NCBI GenBank assembly: GCA_038363925.1
Contig: JAQQWL010000005.1
Span: 3,162,001 to 3,226,000, forward strand
DNA from: Apiospora phragmitis
Taxonomy: Eukaryota; Ascomycota; Sordariomycetes; Amphisphaeriales; Apiosporaceae
Length of the DNA stretch: 64,000 bases
Reading direction: 5' to 3'
Positions 1 through 11,269 of this stretch are shown here, in pieces (within the stretch, counting starts at the first letter, position 1; each line of letters begins with the position of its first letter). The notes below the pieces were generated by a model that ran no database searches, was not told the origin of the DNA, and saw only the letters and a list, made by a program, of their open reading frames with translations. Both the position numbers and the translations under genes were made by a program.

Positions 1-1534
1 GCCCGGGTGACGGACCTGCTGACGTCCCCGACGCTCTTCATGGGCGTCGGCAACCTGTTCGCGATGCCGCTGGCCGACGCCGTGGGACGGCGGCCCGTGT
101 TCCTGGGCTCGCTGGCCCTGTCCATCGTCGCGGGTGTCTGGTGCGCGTGCTCCGGGTCTTCACTCAAGTCGCACATCGCGGCGCGCGATATCTTGAGCAT
201 GGCCGCGGGACAGAGCGAGGCGCTTACGGCTCTTATTGTGCAGGAGGTCTGCTTTGTGCACCAGCGCGCTACCAAGGGGACGTGGAATGCGGCGATCCAG
301 GGGAGTGTTTGCGGGGCCATGTTCGTGGCTACGACGTACCTCGTGCCTGCTTGGGGGCTCAAGTGGTGGTACGGCATCATTACTATTGTCAACGCCATCA
401 TCTTGGTCTTCGCCGTCCTCTTCGTGCCCGAGACCCTGTACCAGAGGGTCGTGGAAGATTATGGTACGTACCTGCCACAACCTCTCTCTCTCTCTCTCTA
501 TTCCCCTATCTTCCACTCTCAAAAGTCTCAGCTCGCATATTGACTCCTGAATCATCTTCAACAGACGGCGAGACCCACGAAGCCAACTCCACCTCAGACG
601 GCGCCAAAGTCGAGCGCGTCACCACGACGGCGAACCACACCCTGGACCACGTCCGCTACAGCGCGCGCACGTGGCGGCGGGACCTGCGCGTCTTCCACGC
701 CGCGCCGCGGTGGCGCATGATGGGCACCCTGTACCAGGACGCCGCCAAGGGCCTGACGGTACCCACGATCATGTGGCTGCTCGTGCTCAACGGCGCGTTC
801 TTGGGGGTGTACGTGTTCCAGTCGTCCACGTTCGCGGGCATCCTGCTGGCGCCGCCGTTCGGGCTCGCGTCCGAATGGCTCGGGTTCGTGCAGCTGTCGC
901 TCATCGTGGCCAACTTTGTGGCGGTGCCTATTGTTGGGTATGGGTCGGATTACTTGATTAAGTTGGCGAGTCGGGTTGATAAGGGGGTTTATGAGGTAAG
1001 AAGCAAGCCCATCATCTCCTCTCGTCTTTCTTTCTTTTCCCTGAATGAAGAGTTCAGGGCAAAAGATGGCACGAAAGTCGCTGACACTGTGCCCCTAAAA
1101 CCCAGCCCGAGTTCCGCCTCCTCACCGGCATCCTCCCCGCCATCGCCGCCGTCCTCTCCTGCGTCATCTACGGCCAAACCGGCGCCCACGCCGCCACGTC
1201 ACCGCAGTGGTCGTCGTGGGCCGGGATCGCGGTGCCCTACGCAATGGGGTACGCGGCCTTCCTGGGCGCCAACACGGTGGGCATCACGTACGTGCTGGAC
1301 AGCTGGCCGCGCGAGGCGGGCGCGCTTTTGCTCGTGGTCGCGGCCGGTCGGGGGTTCATCTCGTTCGGGCTCGGGTACGCGACTGCCCCGTCGGTCGACC
1401 GGCTGGGCTACGACGGCGCGTCGAATCTGTACGCCGTCGTGTGCGGGGTCGTAAGCGTGCTCGGGGTGCCGGCGTTCTTCTGGGGGAAGCGGGTAAGGCA
1501 TTGGACGCTGCGGCATTACTGGCCGGTGGAATAG
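1..1534 (+). CDS. Major facilitator superfamily transporter, 3' part
   Basis: An integral plasma-membrane H+ antiporter/symporter of the MFS, resembling the fungal drug:H+ antiporter (DHA1) group. The gene enters from the left edge in frame 1, so the N-terminus is missing. Three exons join cleanly: 1-463, 565-995 and 1106-1534, with GTACGT and GTAAGA donors and CAG acceptors. The loop motif A (GNLFAMPLADAVGRRPVF) near the start is the MFS signature between helices 2 and 3; the PETLYQR motif follows helix 6. The second exon holds a long hydrophilic central loop, then more hydrophobic segments (PTIMWLLVLNGAFLGVYVF). The last exon has AVLSCVIYGQTG and a GLGYATAP segment before the stop. No frame problem is seen. 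Intron 1 holds a short CT repeat at about 481-500. Substrate cannot be told from sequence. Confidence 0.85.
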
Positions 1535-2198
1535 GGGTGTGGAGAGGGCAGTGTAAGAGTAAGTTGCTCATGTATGAATAAGATATAGTCGGACAAATCG
1601 GATGGGACGTGGGAGGTGGGAGATGATAGACATGTTGATGGGGTACCAGCGGATTATGAGGGTTTGTTATAGGCTTTTGGGCGATATACGCCTTTTATCC
1701 GAGAATAGAATATACTTTCCAACTCAGACTTATAATCAACCTGGTTAATCTGAGTCCTCCGGGCCCCAGATCTGGTATGCTAATATAAGAACACGAAACG
1801 TGGTGTATGTGTATTACCCAGGAGTGACCTTATATCTTTAATCCTACTATCGTGGGTCGCGATGTCGTCTTTTCTCGTCTGCGACAGCTTCATCAAATCC
1901 TCTCTTTGAACAACAACCATGCTGCACCCAGCATGGTATTGTCATCGTCGCGAACTTCGACACCGGCAATTATTTACCTGGTGCTGTAATACAACGAGGC
2001 CACCCCATGGCCAGTTGCCCCAAAAGGGGCAAACCCGATTTTGGTTGGATTAACAAAATGTATTTTTTAAAAACCGTTGTTAACCACCAACTATCTAGAG
2101 GTATCGTGCGCAGACACAAAACAACCATCGCTCGCCTGATGTACCCACTCCCGAGACCCATGCTCATCATCCGAACTCCCTTCGGAGACGTTAGGCTC
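1535..2198. other. Intergenic, convergent 3' flanks
   Basis: Region between the MFS stop and the Lunapark stop. No gene is supported. Around 2000-2035 there are two small inverted repeats: GGCCA/TGGCC, and a hairpin with TTGCCCC and GGGGCAA arms. They are followed by a run of A/T. The short ORFs here have no family resemblance. Confidence 0.5.
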
Positions 2199-3435
2199 CT
2201 ATGCCTTATTTCGTCCCGACTTCCGCGAGCGGGTTTGGGGGCCCGTGGGCTCTTCGAGGCCCGTCGCCATGGCGTCTTCGGCCATGATCTGCGCGCCCAC
2301 CTCGTCGACGCCGTCGCTGTCGGTAGTCACTTCAATGCTCGGCCGGATGGTGTCCGCGCCCAGCACTTCACGCATGATCTTCTTCCCTCATCCATCTCTC
2401 CATTCATCGACCCACAGCTCATGCATTTCCAGAGGCCCACATCGGCCAGCGCCTTGGTTCCGGGCGGGGCTTGGCCATTGACCAGGCGGCAGTTTTGGCA
2501 GATCAGCACAATGCGATTCTTAGGCGCGGTTTCGTCCTCGCCGAGCATCAGGTCCAGAATGCGATCGTACCATCGGTGGCTGTTGGGGTTGTGGTCGTAT
2601 TGCGGGTAAGGAGTATGAGGCAGATCATCGGCGTTCGGTGCGAACTCGGCAGTGAACTCCTGCTGTTGGTGGCGCGGCGGAGAGATGTGCGAAGACGAAG
2701 GACGCGAGGGGAGGAAGTGGAATCAGGTTTGGGTGTCTAATAGAGGTGGGTGCGCCCTGAGCTGACGGCGGTCTCTGGATGTTGGCGGTCGGCGGGGGTG
2801 CGAAACTCGTTCTTGAAGGAGGTCCATTGGGGACCAAGGCTTGAGTGCCGGCCGCGTCTATTGTCCCCGTCCTTGGCGTTCTTGTCCCTTTCATCATCGC
2901 CCTGGTTCTGGGTAGCGCGTTTGGGCTTCTCGCCTCCGTATTTCTCCAGCAATTCATGGGTAGAATCGTACTTGGTGGCGTCCTTGAGCTTCTGGATCGT
3001 AGTGGCACGCTCGGATTGCTGGTCCTTCAATCTCGCTTCGAGGGTCTCTATGCGCATGGTGAAGTAGGCGTGGGTGAGGGTGCGCATGACATAGATCAGT
3101 ACCGGACCGCCAGTCATGCCAACCCATTCCCAGCCGCCCAAATTCTGATAGCCGACCACGAGGATCAGGACGATCGCGTAGACCAGGTAGGCGAAGGACA
3201 AGTAGAGCGTCCATAGCACCTTGATGCGCCTCGATCTCGTGCGAACTTTGTCGAGTTGGAGTTGGGTAGCGGTGATCTTGGCAGACAAGGTCGAGAGAGT
3301 CTTTTCGAACGAGGCCGGCGAGGAGTCCTCACCCTAGAAATAGAGAGTTAAGTTAGGTGACCAACCATATGTAACATAGGAGTTGTCGCCACGTATCCCG
3401 CATGAACTTACCTTCCAGGGCCAAAACGAAACCAT
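2199..3435 (-). CDS. LNP1: Lunapark family protein (ER network), with frame breaks
   Basis: Lunapark sits in ER membranes and stabilises three-way tubule junctions. The first exon (3435-3412) encodes MVSFWPWK and is followed by a 78-nt intron. Exon 2 starts at 3333 with GEDSSPASFEKTLSTLSAK. Two adjacent membrane segments follow (VLWTLYLSFAYLVYAIVLILVVGY and a second hydrophobic stretch), then a coiled coil (about 3100-2950), a PPPTANI-containing proline-rich linker, and the C-terminal zinc ribbon with CQNCRLVNGQAPPG and CMSCG at about 2500-2400. All family blocks are present but lie in three reading frames. Breaks occur at about 2850-2910, 2670-2710 and at a GGG run near 2386. After the last break the frame reads IMREVLGADTIRPS and ends at the TAG at 2199-2201. 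Single-base assembly errors fit better than decay, but a pseudogene is not excluded. The golgin gene is divergent from it. Confidence 0.85.
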
Positions 3436-4553
3436 CTTCGCGGGCAAGATGGGTGGTGTAAAGAGGCGGGCACGGCTAGCTCATGGCTAGAAACCGATTT
3501 TAAACAGACGAATGAAAGCGGAGGTAGAAGAGGAAATTTGACGACAGCTGTTTGATTGCCAGCAGCGAAGTGTCGGAATAGGGATTGACTCAGACAGGCA
3601 AGAAAGGGGGAGCTTGGCAAATGAAGGTATTGAAGACTAAAGTAAATTGGAAGAAGAGGGCCAGAGGGCGACAAACGGAAAGCGCAACGGGATTCTAATG
3701 TTTGGATTGCAGCGAAGATCAATGTGACGACATCTTCAAGGTTGTGTGGTCATACTGCAGTGCAGGGCAGGTAAAGCAGGTAGGGTGGCCGTAGGTGGTG
3801 TCCTACCTGAGCTACCTCTTTAGGCGAACGGGCGGTTTCTGGGTTACACCTGGCTGGTACACGGCCTGCAGCGGAAAAGGGAGAGGAGGTAGGTAAGACA
3901 CACAGTCCCGGGACCGGCACCTCCCAGACGCCGACAATCGTTCAATCTGTTCTGCGCGACAGCAACCCAGCAAGGATCGCCTGGGACCAGCTTGGGTAGC
4001 GCATCGCAGCGCTTTGATGCAGGCTAAAACACTGGGGGAGAGACCCCTACACTTTCCGAGCTTAGGCGAGTTTCTGGAACGGCTTGAACAGTAATCGGAC
4101 ACCTGGCGCATCTTGCTGACTTTGACATTGCAAGCTCCAATAGAGAACATACTATTGAATTTGAAACTTGTTGGCCTTATTTTTTTTCTTCTCTATTTAT
4201 TCCACGGGTTATGATGGTATGCTATACAATACATATATCCTACCGAACTTATACCTCCTGCTCTTGTTTTCGAACGACGTCGGTGCATACGTAGGCAGTA
4301 CTCTGTCTACGGGCTTATTTCCTAGTGGTCAGTCCTGGTCGGCTGTGGTACACCAGCAAAAAGACTGATGCGCCAGCGATACGATACATGTCCTCTCCAG
4401 TGCTTCGTACATGTAACGAAATCTCACCACAACCACACAGGCATTACGCGGTCCGCTGCACCAGCATAAATAAGTGGATGGCATCCATGACCGATCTGTA
4501 TCTATTCTTGTAGCAGTAGCAAAGGGGATAGGCGGAACTACGGATTGCCCATC
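3436..4553. promoter_or_regulatory. Divergent promoter region, Lunapark and golgin
   Basis: About 1.1 kb between two divergent start codons, so it should hold both promoters. It contains pyrimidine-rich tracts and repeated AGGTAGG/CCTACCT-like motifs near 3765-3820 and 3890. Two candidate ORFs here have no family resemblance. No specific binding site is claimed. Confidence 0.4.
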
Positions 4554-7500
4554 ATGTTCCAGGTACATCTTCCCCCTCCAACACAACCACCCGTAACTTA
4601 CCCGTTCGGTGCTCTAGCGATTCAAAAGCGCCCTCGACAAGTCGATAGCCGAGGAGCAGGCGCGCCAGAAGACTCTGCAAGAACAACGGAGCAATACTGC
4701 CTCGCCCTCTTCGAGTAGCCGGCCGCAATCCATTTCACGTACCAACAGCTCGGCCGCGAAGCGCAAGGCCAGGAAACCAGGCCAGGATTCAGCCAATGGC
4801 TCCGATAATCTCCCCAACACCGATCCCGCTGTCTTCGAGGCCGCTTTTGCCCTCGACGACGAGGAGGCCGAGGCCAAAGCTGCTGTCACAAATTCCGAGA
4901 ATGGCGATGTCTCAGAAAAGGGCGTGAAGGGGGACTCGTCCCCAGACGCCACGAATTCCGAGAAACCCGAAGCCAAGGAGAAGACGGAAACCAATGGCGA
5001 CAAGAAGAAAAGAACAGCTCCAGCTCCCGTTACGGCGGCAGACTTGCCCCCTGAAATCCAGGCCAAGCTGCGCAAACTCGACAAGCTAGAGAAGACTTAT
5101 CCGGGTACGTATTGCAAATTTGCATTCAATATTGGTGTAGTAGTGGCACAAGACTTGTTTGTCTTCTATTCAGACAGTCGCACTAATACCCCGTCGTGCT
5201 ACCAGAACTTCTACGATCCTATCGAATTGCGCATGGTCGCGCCACTGCCATTGAGCCCTTCGAACGAGCCCTCCGCGAACACACTCCCTTGACCTCTATT
5301 AAGGACACGGATGCGCTTGTCGAGTATCTCAACCAGCTAAACCTGAAGGGCAATATGGTTATGGACGAATTCAAGCGGGTTTCCGCCGAGAAGGATACCC
5401 TCAAGAAAAAACACGACGAAACCAGCCAAGAGCTTACGACCCTGAAGGAGGAGATGGCGGCATTGAAGGCTGCCAGCCCCCCGGCAACGTCAACAGAGAA
5501 TTCCGAAGCGTCCAAGGCGGCCGAGGGCGACGCTACGAAGAAGGATGCCACTTCTACGGAAGAGCCAACACAGACCGTCAAGTCGCCTGTCACGTCGATC
5601 CTTGGCGTCTTCTTTCCGAAAACAGAAGCCCGAGTCTAACGAGAACGACAATAAGGATGTTAGCGAGGATATGTTTTCGTATGATGACGAGATCCCCCAG
5701 CTTCAGGCCGAGGTTGCCTCCAAAACCGAGGAGATCTCCAAGCTCAAATCCGAAGTTGGAAACTTGAAGGACGAAATCGCCGTGGCAAAGGAGAACAGTG
5801 CCGAGCTTGTTGAGAACTTGGAGCGGGCCACCCGGGAGCTCAGCGAATCGAGGGATAAGACGGCTGTCGACAACTCGCTGCAAACCCAATTGGATTCTAG
5901 GAACGTCGAGATCACCTCTTTGACCGAAAAGCTAGAGGCGGCGCAATCCCAGCTGAGAGACGTTGAGTCAAGTTTGAAGCAAGAGAAAGCATCGGCGGCC
6001 GAGGCAGCCAAGAAGCACCAAGCTGAAACCAGGGCCGCAGGCGAAGAAAAGTCCAAGATGGATGGTGAGCTCAAGAAATCAATGGAGTCGTATGCTTCGT
6101 TGGAGAAGAAGATCAAGGATTTGAGTTCGGAAATCGATGCTATGAGCAAGGCTAAGAGCGAAAGCCTGGCCAAGGTCGATGAGCTCGAGAAGCAACTGAA
6201 CGAAGCTATCCAAGCAAAGCCAGCTACACCAGCTGCTTCCCCAGCCGCTGCCCCCGCCGCGGGCAAGCTTGAGGTGCCGGCGGCGTCTGGAACTACCGCT
6301 AGCCAAAAGAAGAAGAACAACAAGAAAAAGAAGAAGGGCGGCGCTGCGACTGCTACTGCTGCTGCTACCGAAGCCACGCCATCCGAGACATCGGAAGCAC
6401 CACCCTTGTCGCCTATGGAAAGTCCGGACACAGCCCGCCATGCGCGAGGAGCTTTCGAAACTGAAGGAAGACATTTCCCAAAAGGACACTCAGATTGAGA
6501 AACTCTCCAAGCAACGCAAGACGGAGGAGGATCTACGTGAGGAGGTTGAGAACATGCAAGAAAACCTACTCCATATCGGTCAAGACCACGTCGAAGCCAA
6601 GGAGCGAATCAAGGAGTTGGAGTCTCAGAAGAAGTCCCTGCTTTCCCGCATCACGGAACTGGAGGCTGAAATCGCCACCGGGGCCTCAAAATCCGAGAGC
6701 ACCGCCAAGCTTGAGGCCGAGTACAAGACGATGAAGGACGAGTATGAGGAACTCAAGACCAAGTCACAGACCTTGAGTTCGGATTTGGGTGCGGCGCAAC
6801 AGCTCGCGCAGTCGCGATACAGGGATCTTACAGACCTTCGCGAGGTCCTCTCCAAGGCCCAGCCGGAGCTCAAATCACTCCGCCAAGATTCTGCACTTCT
6901 CAAGACCACCAAGGAGGAGCTGTCAGCTAAACAGACCGAGATTCGCAACCTGGAGAAGCGGGAGACCCAGCTCAAGGCCGAGGTGGCCCGTGTACAGCGA
7001 GTGGGAACGGATCGCGAAGGCGAGATAAGAAACCTGAACGATCGGCTGGCAGCCGAGGTTAAGACCCGCGCACGCCTCGAAGATGAGAAGAGGGTGGCTG
7101 GGCGCGACTACAGGCGGTCCGAAGCCGAGAAGGTTGAACTGTCGGTCAAAGCGGAGAAGGCGACCAGAGAGCTCGAATCCCTGCAATCCGAACTGGCCCA
7201 AGTGCGACCCAAGATCAAGGCTTTGGAAGATGACGTCGAGGCGCTGCAGAAGGAGCGCGACTCCCTTAAGGAGGAAGTCGACCTGAAGACGGCGCAGTAC
7301 AACTCGTGCCAAGGCCTCCTCGGGTCTATGCGCGACCAGACGGCCGAGCTCAGCGTGCAGCTGAAGGAAGCTCGCGGCTCCGCCGAGTCGCTGGAAGAGG
7401 AGCTGGCCGAGGTGCAGAAACACCTTCAGGAGCGGACACGGGAGGGCGAGTCGATGCGCCGCATGATCAACGAGGTGGACGAGCGCGCCGACGCCAAGGT

Positions 7501-8238
7501 GCGCGACATGCGGGCGCGGATGGAGGCGGCGGTCGAAGAGCGCGACCGGATCGAGGACGAGTCGTCGGCGCTGGCGCGGAAGCGGGCACGCGAGAACGAG
7601 GAGCTCCGCACCAAGACGCGCGACCTCGAGCGCGACGTCAAGACCCTCGGCAGCGAGAAGGAGGAGCTGGAGTCCCGCGAGCGCGAGTGGAAGTGCTGCC
7701 GCGAGGAGCTCGAGCAGGTCGAGGAGAAGTCGGCGGCCGCGGTCGAGGAGATGCGGTCGGTCGTGGCGAACCTGCGGACGGCGCTCGACGCGTCCGAGGC
7801 GCAGGTGCGCGAGGCCGAGAAGCAGCGGGCGGACCTGCGCAAGCTGCTGGACGAAAGCCGGGCGCGGTACGAGAAGCTGCAGAAGGAGCTCAAGACGGTG
7901 CAGGGCAAGCTCGTGACGGTGGCGCCCAGCAGCCGCAGCAGCATGGACAGCACGCGGTCCGGCTCCAACGGGGCAGCGGCGGCGCAGGGGCCCGATACTA
8001 TGTATCTCAAGACGATCCTGCTGCAGTTCCTCGAGGTCAAGGACGAGAAGGTGCGGGGGCAGCTTGTCCCGGTGCTGGGCAAGCTCTTGAAGTTCGATCG
8101 GTACGTTTTTGCATCTTGGTGTTATACTTGACCCCCTCTGGTGCTCACGAATGTTCTAAATGGCTAACTTTATTGCGCAGAAATGATGAGCAGAAGTGGA
8201 TGAATGCCGTTCAACACCTAGGCAAGCCCGGGCGGTAA
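4554..8238 (+). CDS. imh1: GRIP-domain golgin (Imh1-like)
   Basis: A long coiled-coil tether of the trans-Golgi; its GRIP domain binds Arl1-GTP on the membrane. Exon 1 is only nine bases (4554-4562, MFQ). Exon 2 starts at 4618 with RFKSALDKSIAEEQARQ, the amphipathic N-terminus seen in this family, and ends at 5104. Exon 3 starts at 5206. The middle is almost all heptad-like coiled coil (about 5300-7920) with one break around 6210-6400 rich in Ala/Pro and Lys/Asn. The last intron (8101-8180) splits the GRIP domain, which reads YLKTILLQFLEVKDEK, then FDR and NDEQKWMNAV. Two one-base frame changes occur, at a TTT run (about 5613) and a CCC/CC stretch (about 6434-6439). Coiled coil continues across both, so assembly errors are likely. 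Confidence 0.88.
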
Positions 8239-8650
8239 GCTTGTATGGTAGAATCTTGTAATGATCAATAGACACAGATGATATACGTGAGCAGTCTATG
8301 GCCTACGGGTTTACAAGAGTACCATGTCCTCGAGACGGGTTAATAGTTCCTACATCCCTCGTCCTTCACCGCTGCGTGATCCCCCGAAGCTTCCTATGGC
8401 CAGTTCTTACGAACAGTATATTATCACGTCTGTAGTTTTCGTACTGATTCTTCTAAGAGGACATGTAGCCACCCATTGCTGAACGTAGAGCGTACCTAGC
8501 CGTTGCTAACTAAGGGGGGAATTGCCCCACTGGACCGACCGAAAGCTTTTTACTTGGGTTACCCTTGACAAACTGTAACTCTCCCCAATCTTTCGAACCC
8601 TTTTTTCCGAAGCCGATTCGATCCGTCACGTCGCACCGCACCCCAGCCCC

Positions 8651-8678
8651 ACCACACCACACCACACCACACCACACC
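8651..8678 (+). repeat. ACCAC pentanucleotide microsatellite
   Basis: About five and a half tandem copies of the 5-bp unit ACCAC, some 60 bp upstream of the tRNA gene. Confidence 0.9.
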
Positions 8679-8736
8679 GTCACCCTCACAACATAAACCA
8701 TCGTGAGCGGTACTGTCTTCAACAAATACAAAACCA

Positions 8737-8855
8737 GCCTGGTTAGCTCAATCGGTAGAGCGTGAGACTCTTAGTATACGCGTTCCCGGCTCCCCAGGCG
8801 TTCGCCGTGCTCCGAGGTTATCTCAAGGCTGCGGGTTCGACCCCCGCATCGGGCT
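8737..8855 (+). tRNA. tRNA-Lys (CUU) with intron
   Basis: Cloverleaf read by hand. The acceptor stem GCCTGGT pairs with ATCGGGC, with discriminator T. The D arm holds TAGCTCAATCGGTAGAGC. The anticodon stem TGAGA pairs with TCTCA, and the T arm is GCGGGTTCGACCCCCGC. The anticodon is CTT at 8770-8772. A 46-nt intron (8774-8819) lies directly after position 37, the usual place for eukaryotic tRNA introns. A TTTT terminator for RNA polymerase III is at about 8892. Confidence 0.95.
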
Positions 8856-11269
8856 CAATTCCTGATGCATTCATCTCAGATGAATAATCTCTTTTGTTTT
8901 CGGTCTTTACTTCTTTTTATCCTGTTTTTTTACTTCATTCTTTTTTTTCCTACTTCGCAAGTTCAAAGCTTTGCGCAATGCCGTTAAAGGCCATTCGATC
9001 AGACTTTTGAGCTGGCTGGGTAAGGTCCTTTATTTTACACTTCGCACTACCCTAACAGCTGAACAGCGGCTCCTGGTGTTTTGGCTGGAATTCCAGATCG
9101 ATCTACGAGATTCGCTTGCGTTGCGCCCTGGGGGTTTACAGAAGACTGTTCTGTCAAATCCAGCAGCTAGGTTAAAAGTGACGTGATTCAAACAGTTTGA
9201 AGTGCTGATCTTACATCGTCTACTCATGCTACAGTTGTGACGAGTCTTGTACTTCTCCCTATTCCAGTGGTTGTGACAGCGTTTCCAGACAGAGTTGCCG
9301 CTAAGAAACGGCGACGGTATTGGAGCAGACTCGGCCGCACAAGCAAGCGCCCAGAGAAAGAAAGAGAGAGAGGGAGAGCTCGCGCGCCGCCAGCATCTCT
9401 GTTGCCATTGACGGGGAAGCGTGAATGTAGCGAATCGAGTTGAAGAGTAACTTAAGCTAGAACAACTTTGCAGATAGATCATAGGTATTTCTGGTCGTAA
9501 CTGAATGGCTTTCTTTGATTTCACGTTCAGCTTTGCAGCAGGAGACTCGCGAGCTCTATTCGTACCTACCTCTACTTGGTGTCAGGCTTTTGTTTTCACA
9601 CCCCTCTGATGTACTACGGGAGCTAGAATCCCCCACAAGTCTGTATAAAACGAGTACAACTTCTTTTACTACCTTATTCTATTGGTCGAATAATAGGCTC
9701 TAGGCTACGATACTCGTTCTATCTAGTCGCCGGCATAGTGTGTACCTAGCAGGGTCCTGAAAACATACCCATCATACGTAGTAAGCATGCCTGTAGGCTA
9801 TCCTCTAGCGTACAGCGTCCCGCCCATCTATCCGGCCCCTCGGAACGCGGATGCAAATAGAAACAGTGTGGCTATATTATTGAGGGCTGTCTGGGCTATA
9901 GGGTGCACGCTGATCTAGGCACAGGGAAGAACCTCTCAATATGCCATGTACAGCTGAATCAACGCTTTTCGCGTCCTCGGTGTGCGGTGTGCCCCGATTG
10001 CTCGAACATGGGGCAATCAGCAAGGCAGGCTGTGTCTCAAAGTTGACTGTCGCACATACCGAACCAAGTAGACGAAGCTATGAATATGGGGTGGCATGGT
10101 TTCTTTAGAGAGGGCAAGCAAGCCGCCCGCGATGTCAGCTACAGTAAGAATCTAGACTATCGGAATGGTTGGCATACGCCCCCGTTGTGAGCGTGATAGA
10201 GTCAGCAGCCAGAGGCGCCGCGCCCGCCGCGCCCGCCACGTCCCGCGTCTACCCATGTCGGATACAGTACGATACAATGTAACTATTGCATCTACAGAGT
10301 CACATCGATATTGCCCTCGGCCGCTGAGGACTGATGGCGGCGTAGAGATGTGAATGATATCAAGATACTCTATGTGCAACAATGGCGCGTACGGCGGAGA
10401 AGCACGTGTCAATTCCCATGGAATGATCGTAGCCTGTTTGCTGTTTGTACCCAACACAGCGGTCAAGCCAGACAAGAGGCTTTACCCAAGCCCTTGGCAT
10501 TCTATCGGTGCAATTCAGTGTGATCAGCGGGCGGTGACTGTGACCACACTAGCAGAGTGCAGAGAGCAGAGCAGCATGCAGCTGTGGTAGACGGGAGGAC
10601 TGTGCTTATGCTTTTGTATGTGGAGAGCTGGCTTGCTGCGCTGGGGAGCTGGGGATGATGCGGGGCGCAAACAACCTTGAGCTCGACCGATCAGCACTCG
10701 CACTCCAGGTTTCTCTGGGAGTCTGGGACATCTTCCGGGGCCCCAGCTCCCAGCTGCTAGAACCCAGGCGAAGGTGCGGGTGTGCCATGCGGTCCCAATT
10801 ATCATACATCATACCCGCCGAGTCAATTATATCAATCCAAACTCTAACGATGCGCACCAGATTAGGTGCCTTGTTATGCCTCGACGCTATGCGCTGGTGG
10901 ATGACTTGCGGCTCTCGGGCGCGGAGCGTTCTAGGCCCTTCTGCTGCTGGTTCTCGCTAAGCGATGTCGCTAGAGCTACAGCAAGAGTCCTCTTGGCGTG
11001 GCGTTCGAGGGTTGGAATGGGATTCTCGGCGTCAATCATCTGAACATGGGTTCGTGTGGTTGCCAAGGAGAGGGATGTGCTCGCTACAGAAATAAGCACA
11101 TGATCATCTCGCTCACCAAAGGGGAGGAATGTGCTTTGTTACAAAATGCTGCAGCTCCGTCATCATTGTTGTCAGCGATATTGACACACAGCTCTCAACC
11201 CGCTCCGTATACTCGCTCTCATTGTCGGTTTTAGAGTGAAAAGGAAATATCGAGAGACAGAGCCATACT
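8856..11269. other. Intergenic region, no supported gene
   Basis: 2.4 kb between the tRNA and the antiporter gene. Several ORFs of 60-165 codons occur on both strands, but none shows family sequence or splice continuity. There is an AG-rich patch near 9350-9380 and a GC-rich repeat of CGCGCCCGC type near 10215-10245. The last few hundred bases presumably hold the antiporter promoter. Confidence 0.5.

Noticed and set aside
141..1454. 437-codon ORF on the + strand over the MFS gene
   Set aside because: Arg/Pro/Ser-rich shadow of the transporter exons; it ignores clear introns and has no family sequence.
1990..2100. Small hairpins as a MITE or terminator
   Set aside because: Two short inverted repeats without matching ends, target duplication or a second copy in the window.
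9030..9524. 164-codon minus-strand ORF
   Set aside because: No family resemblance, no splice or codon support, in a low-complexity intergenic region.
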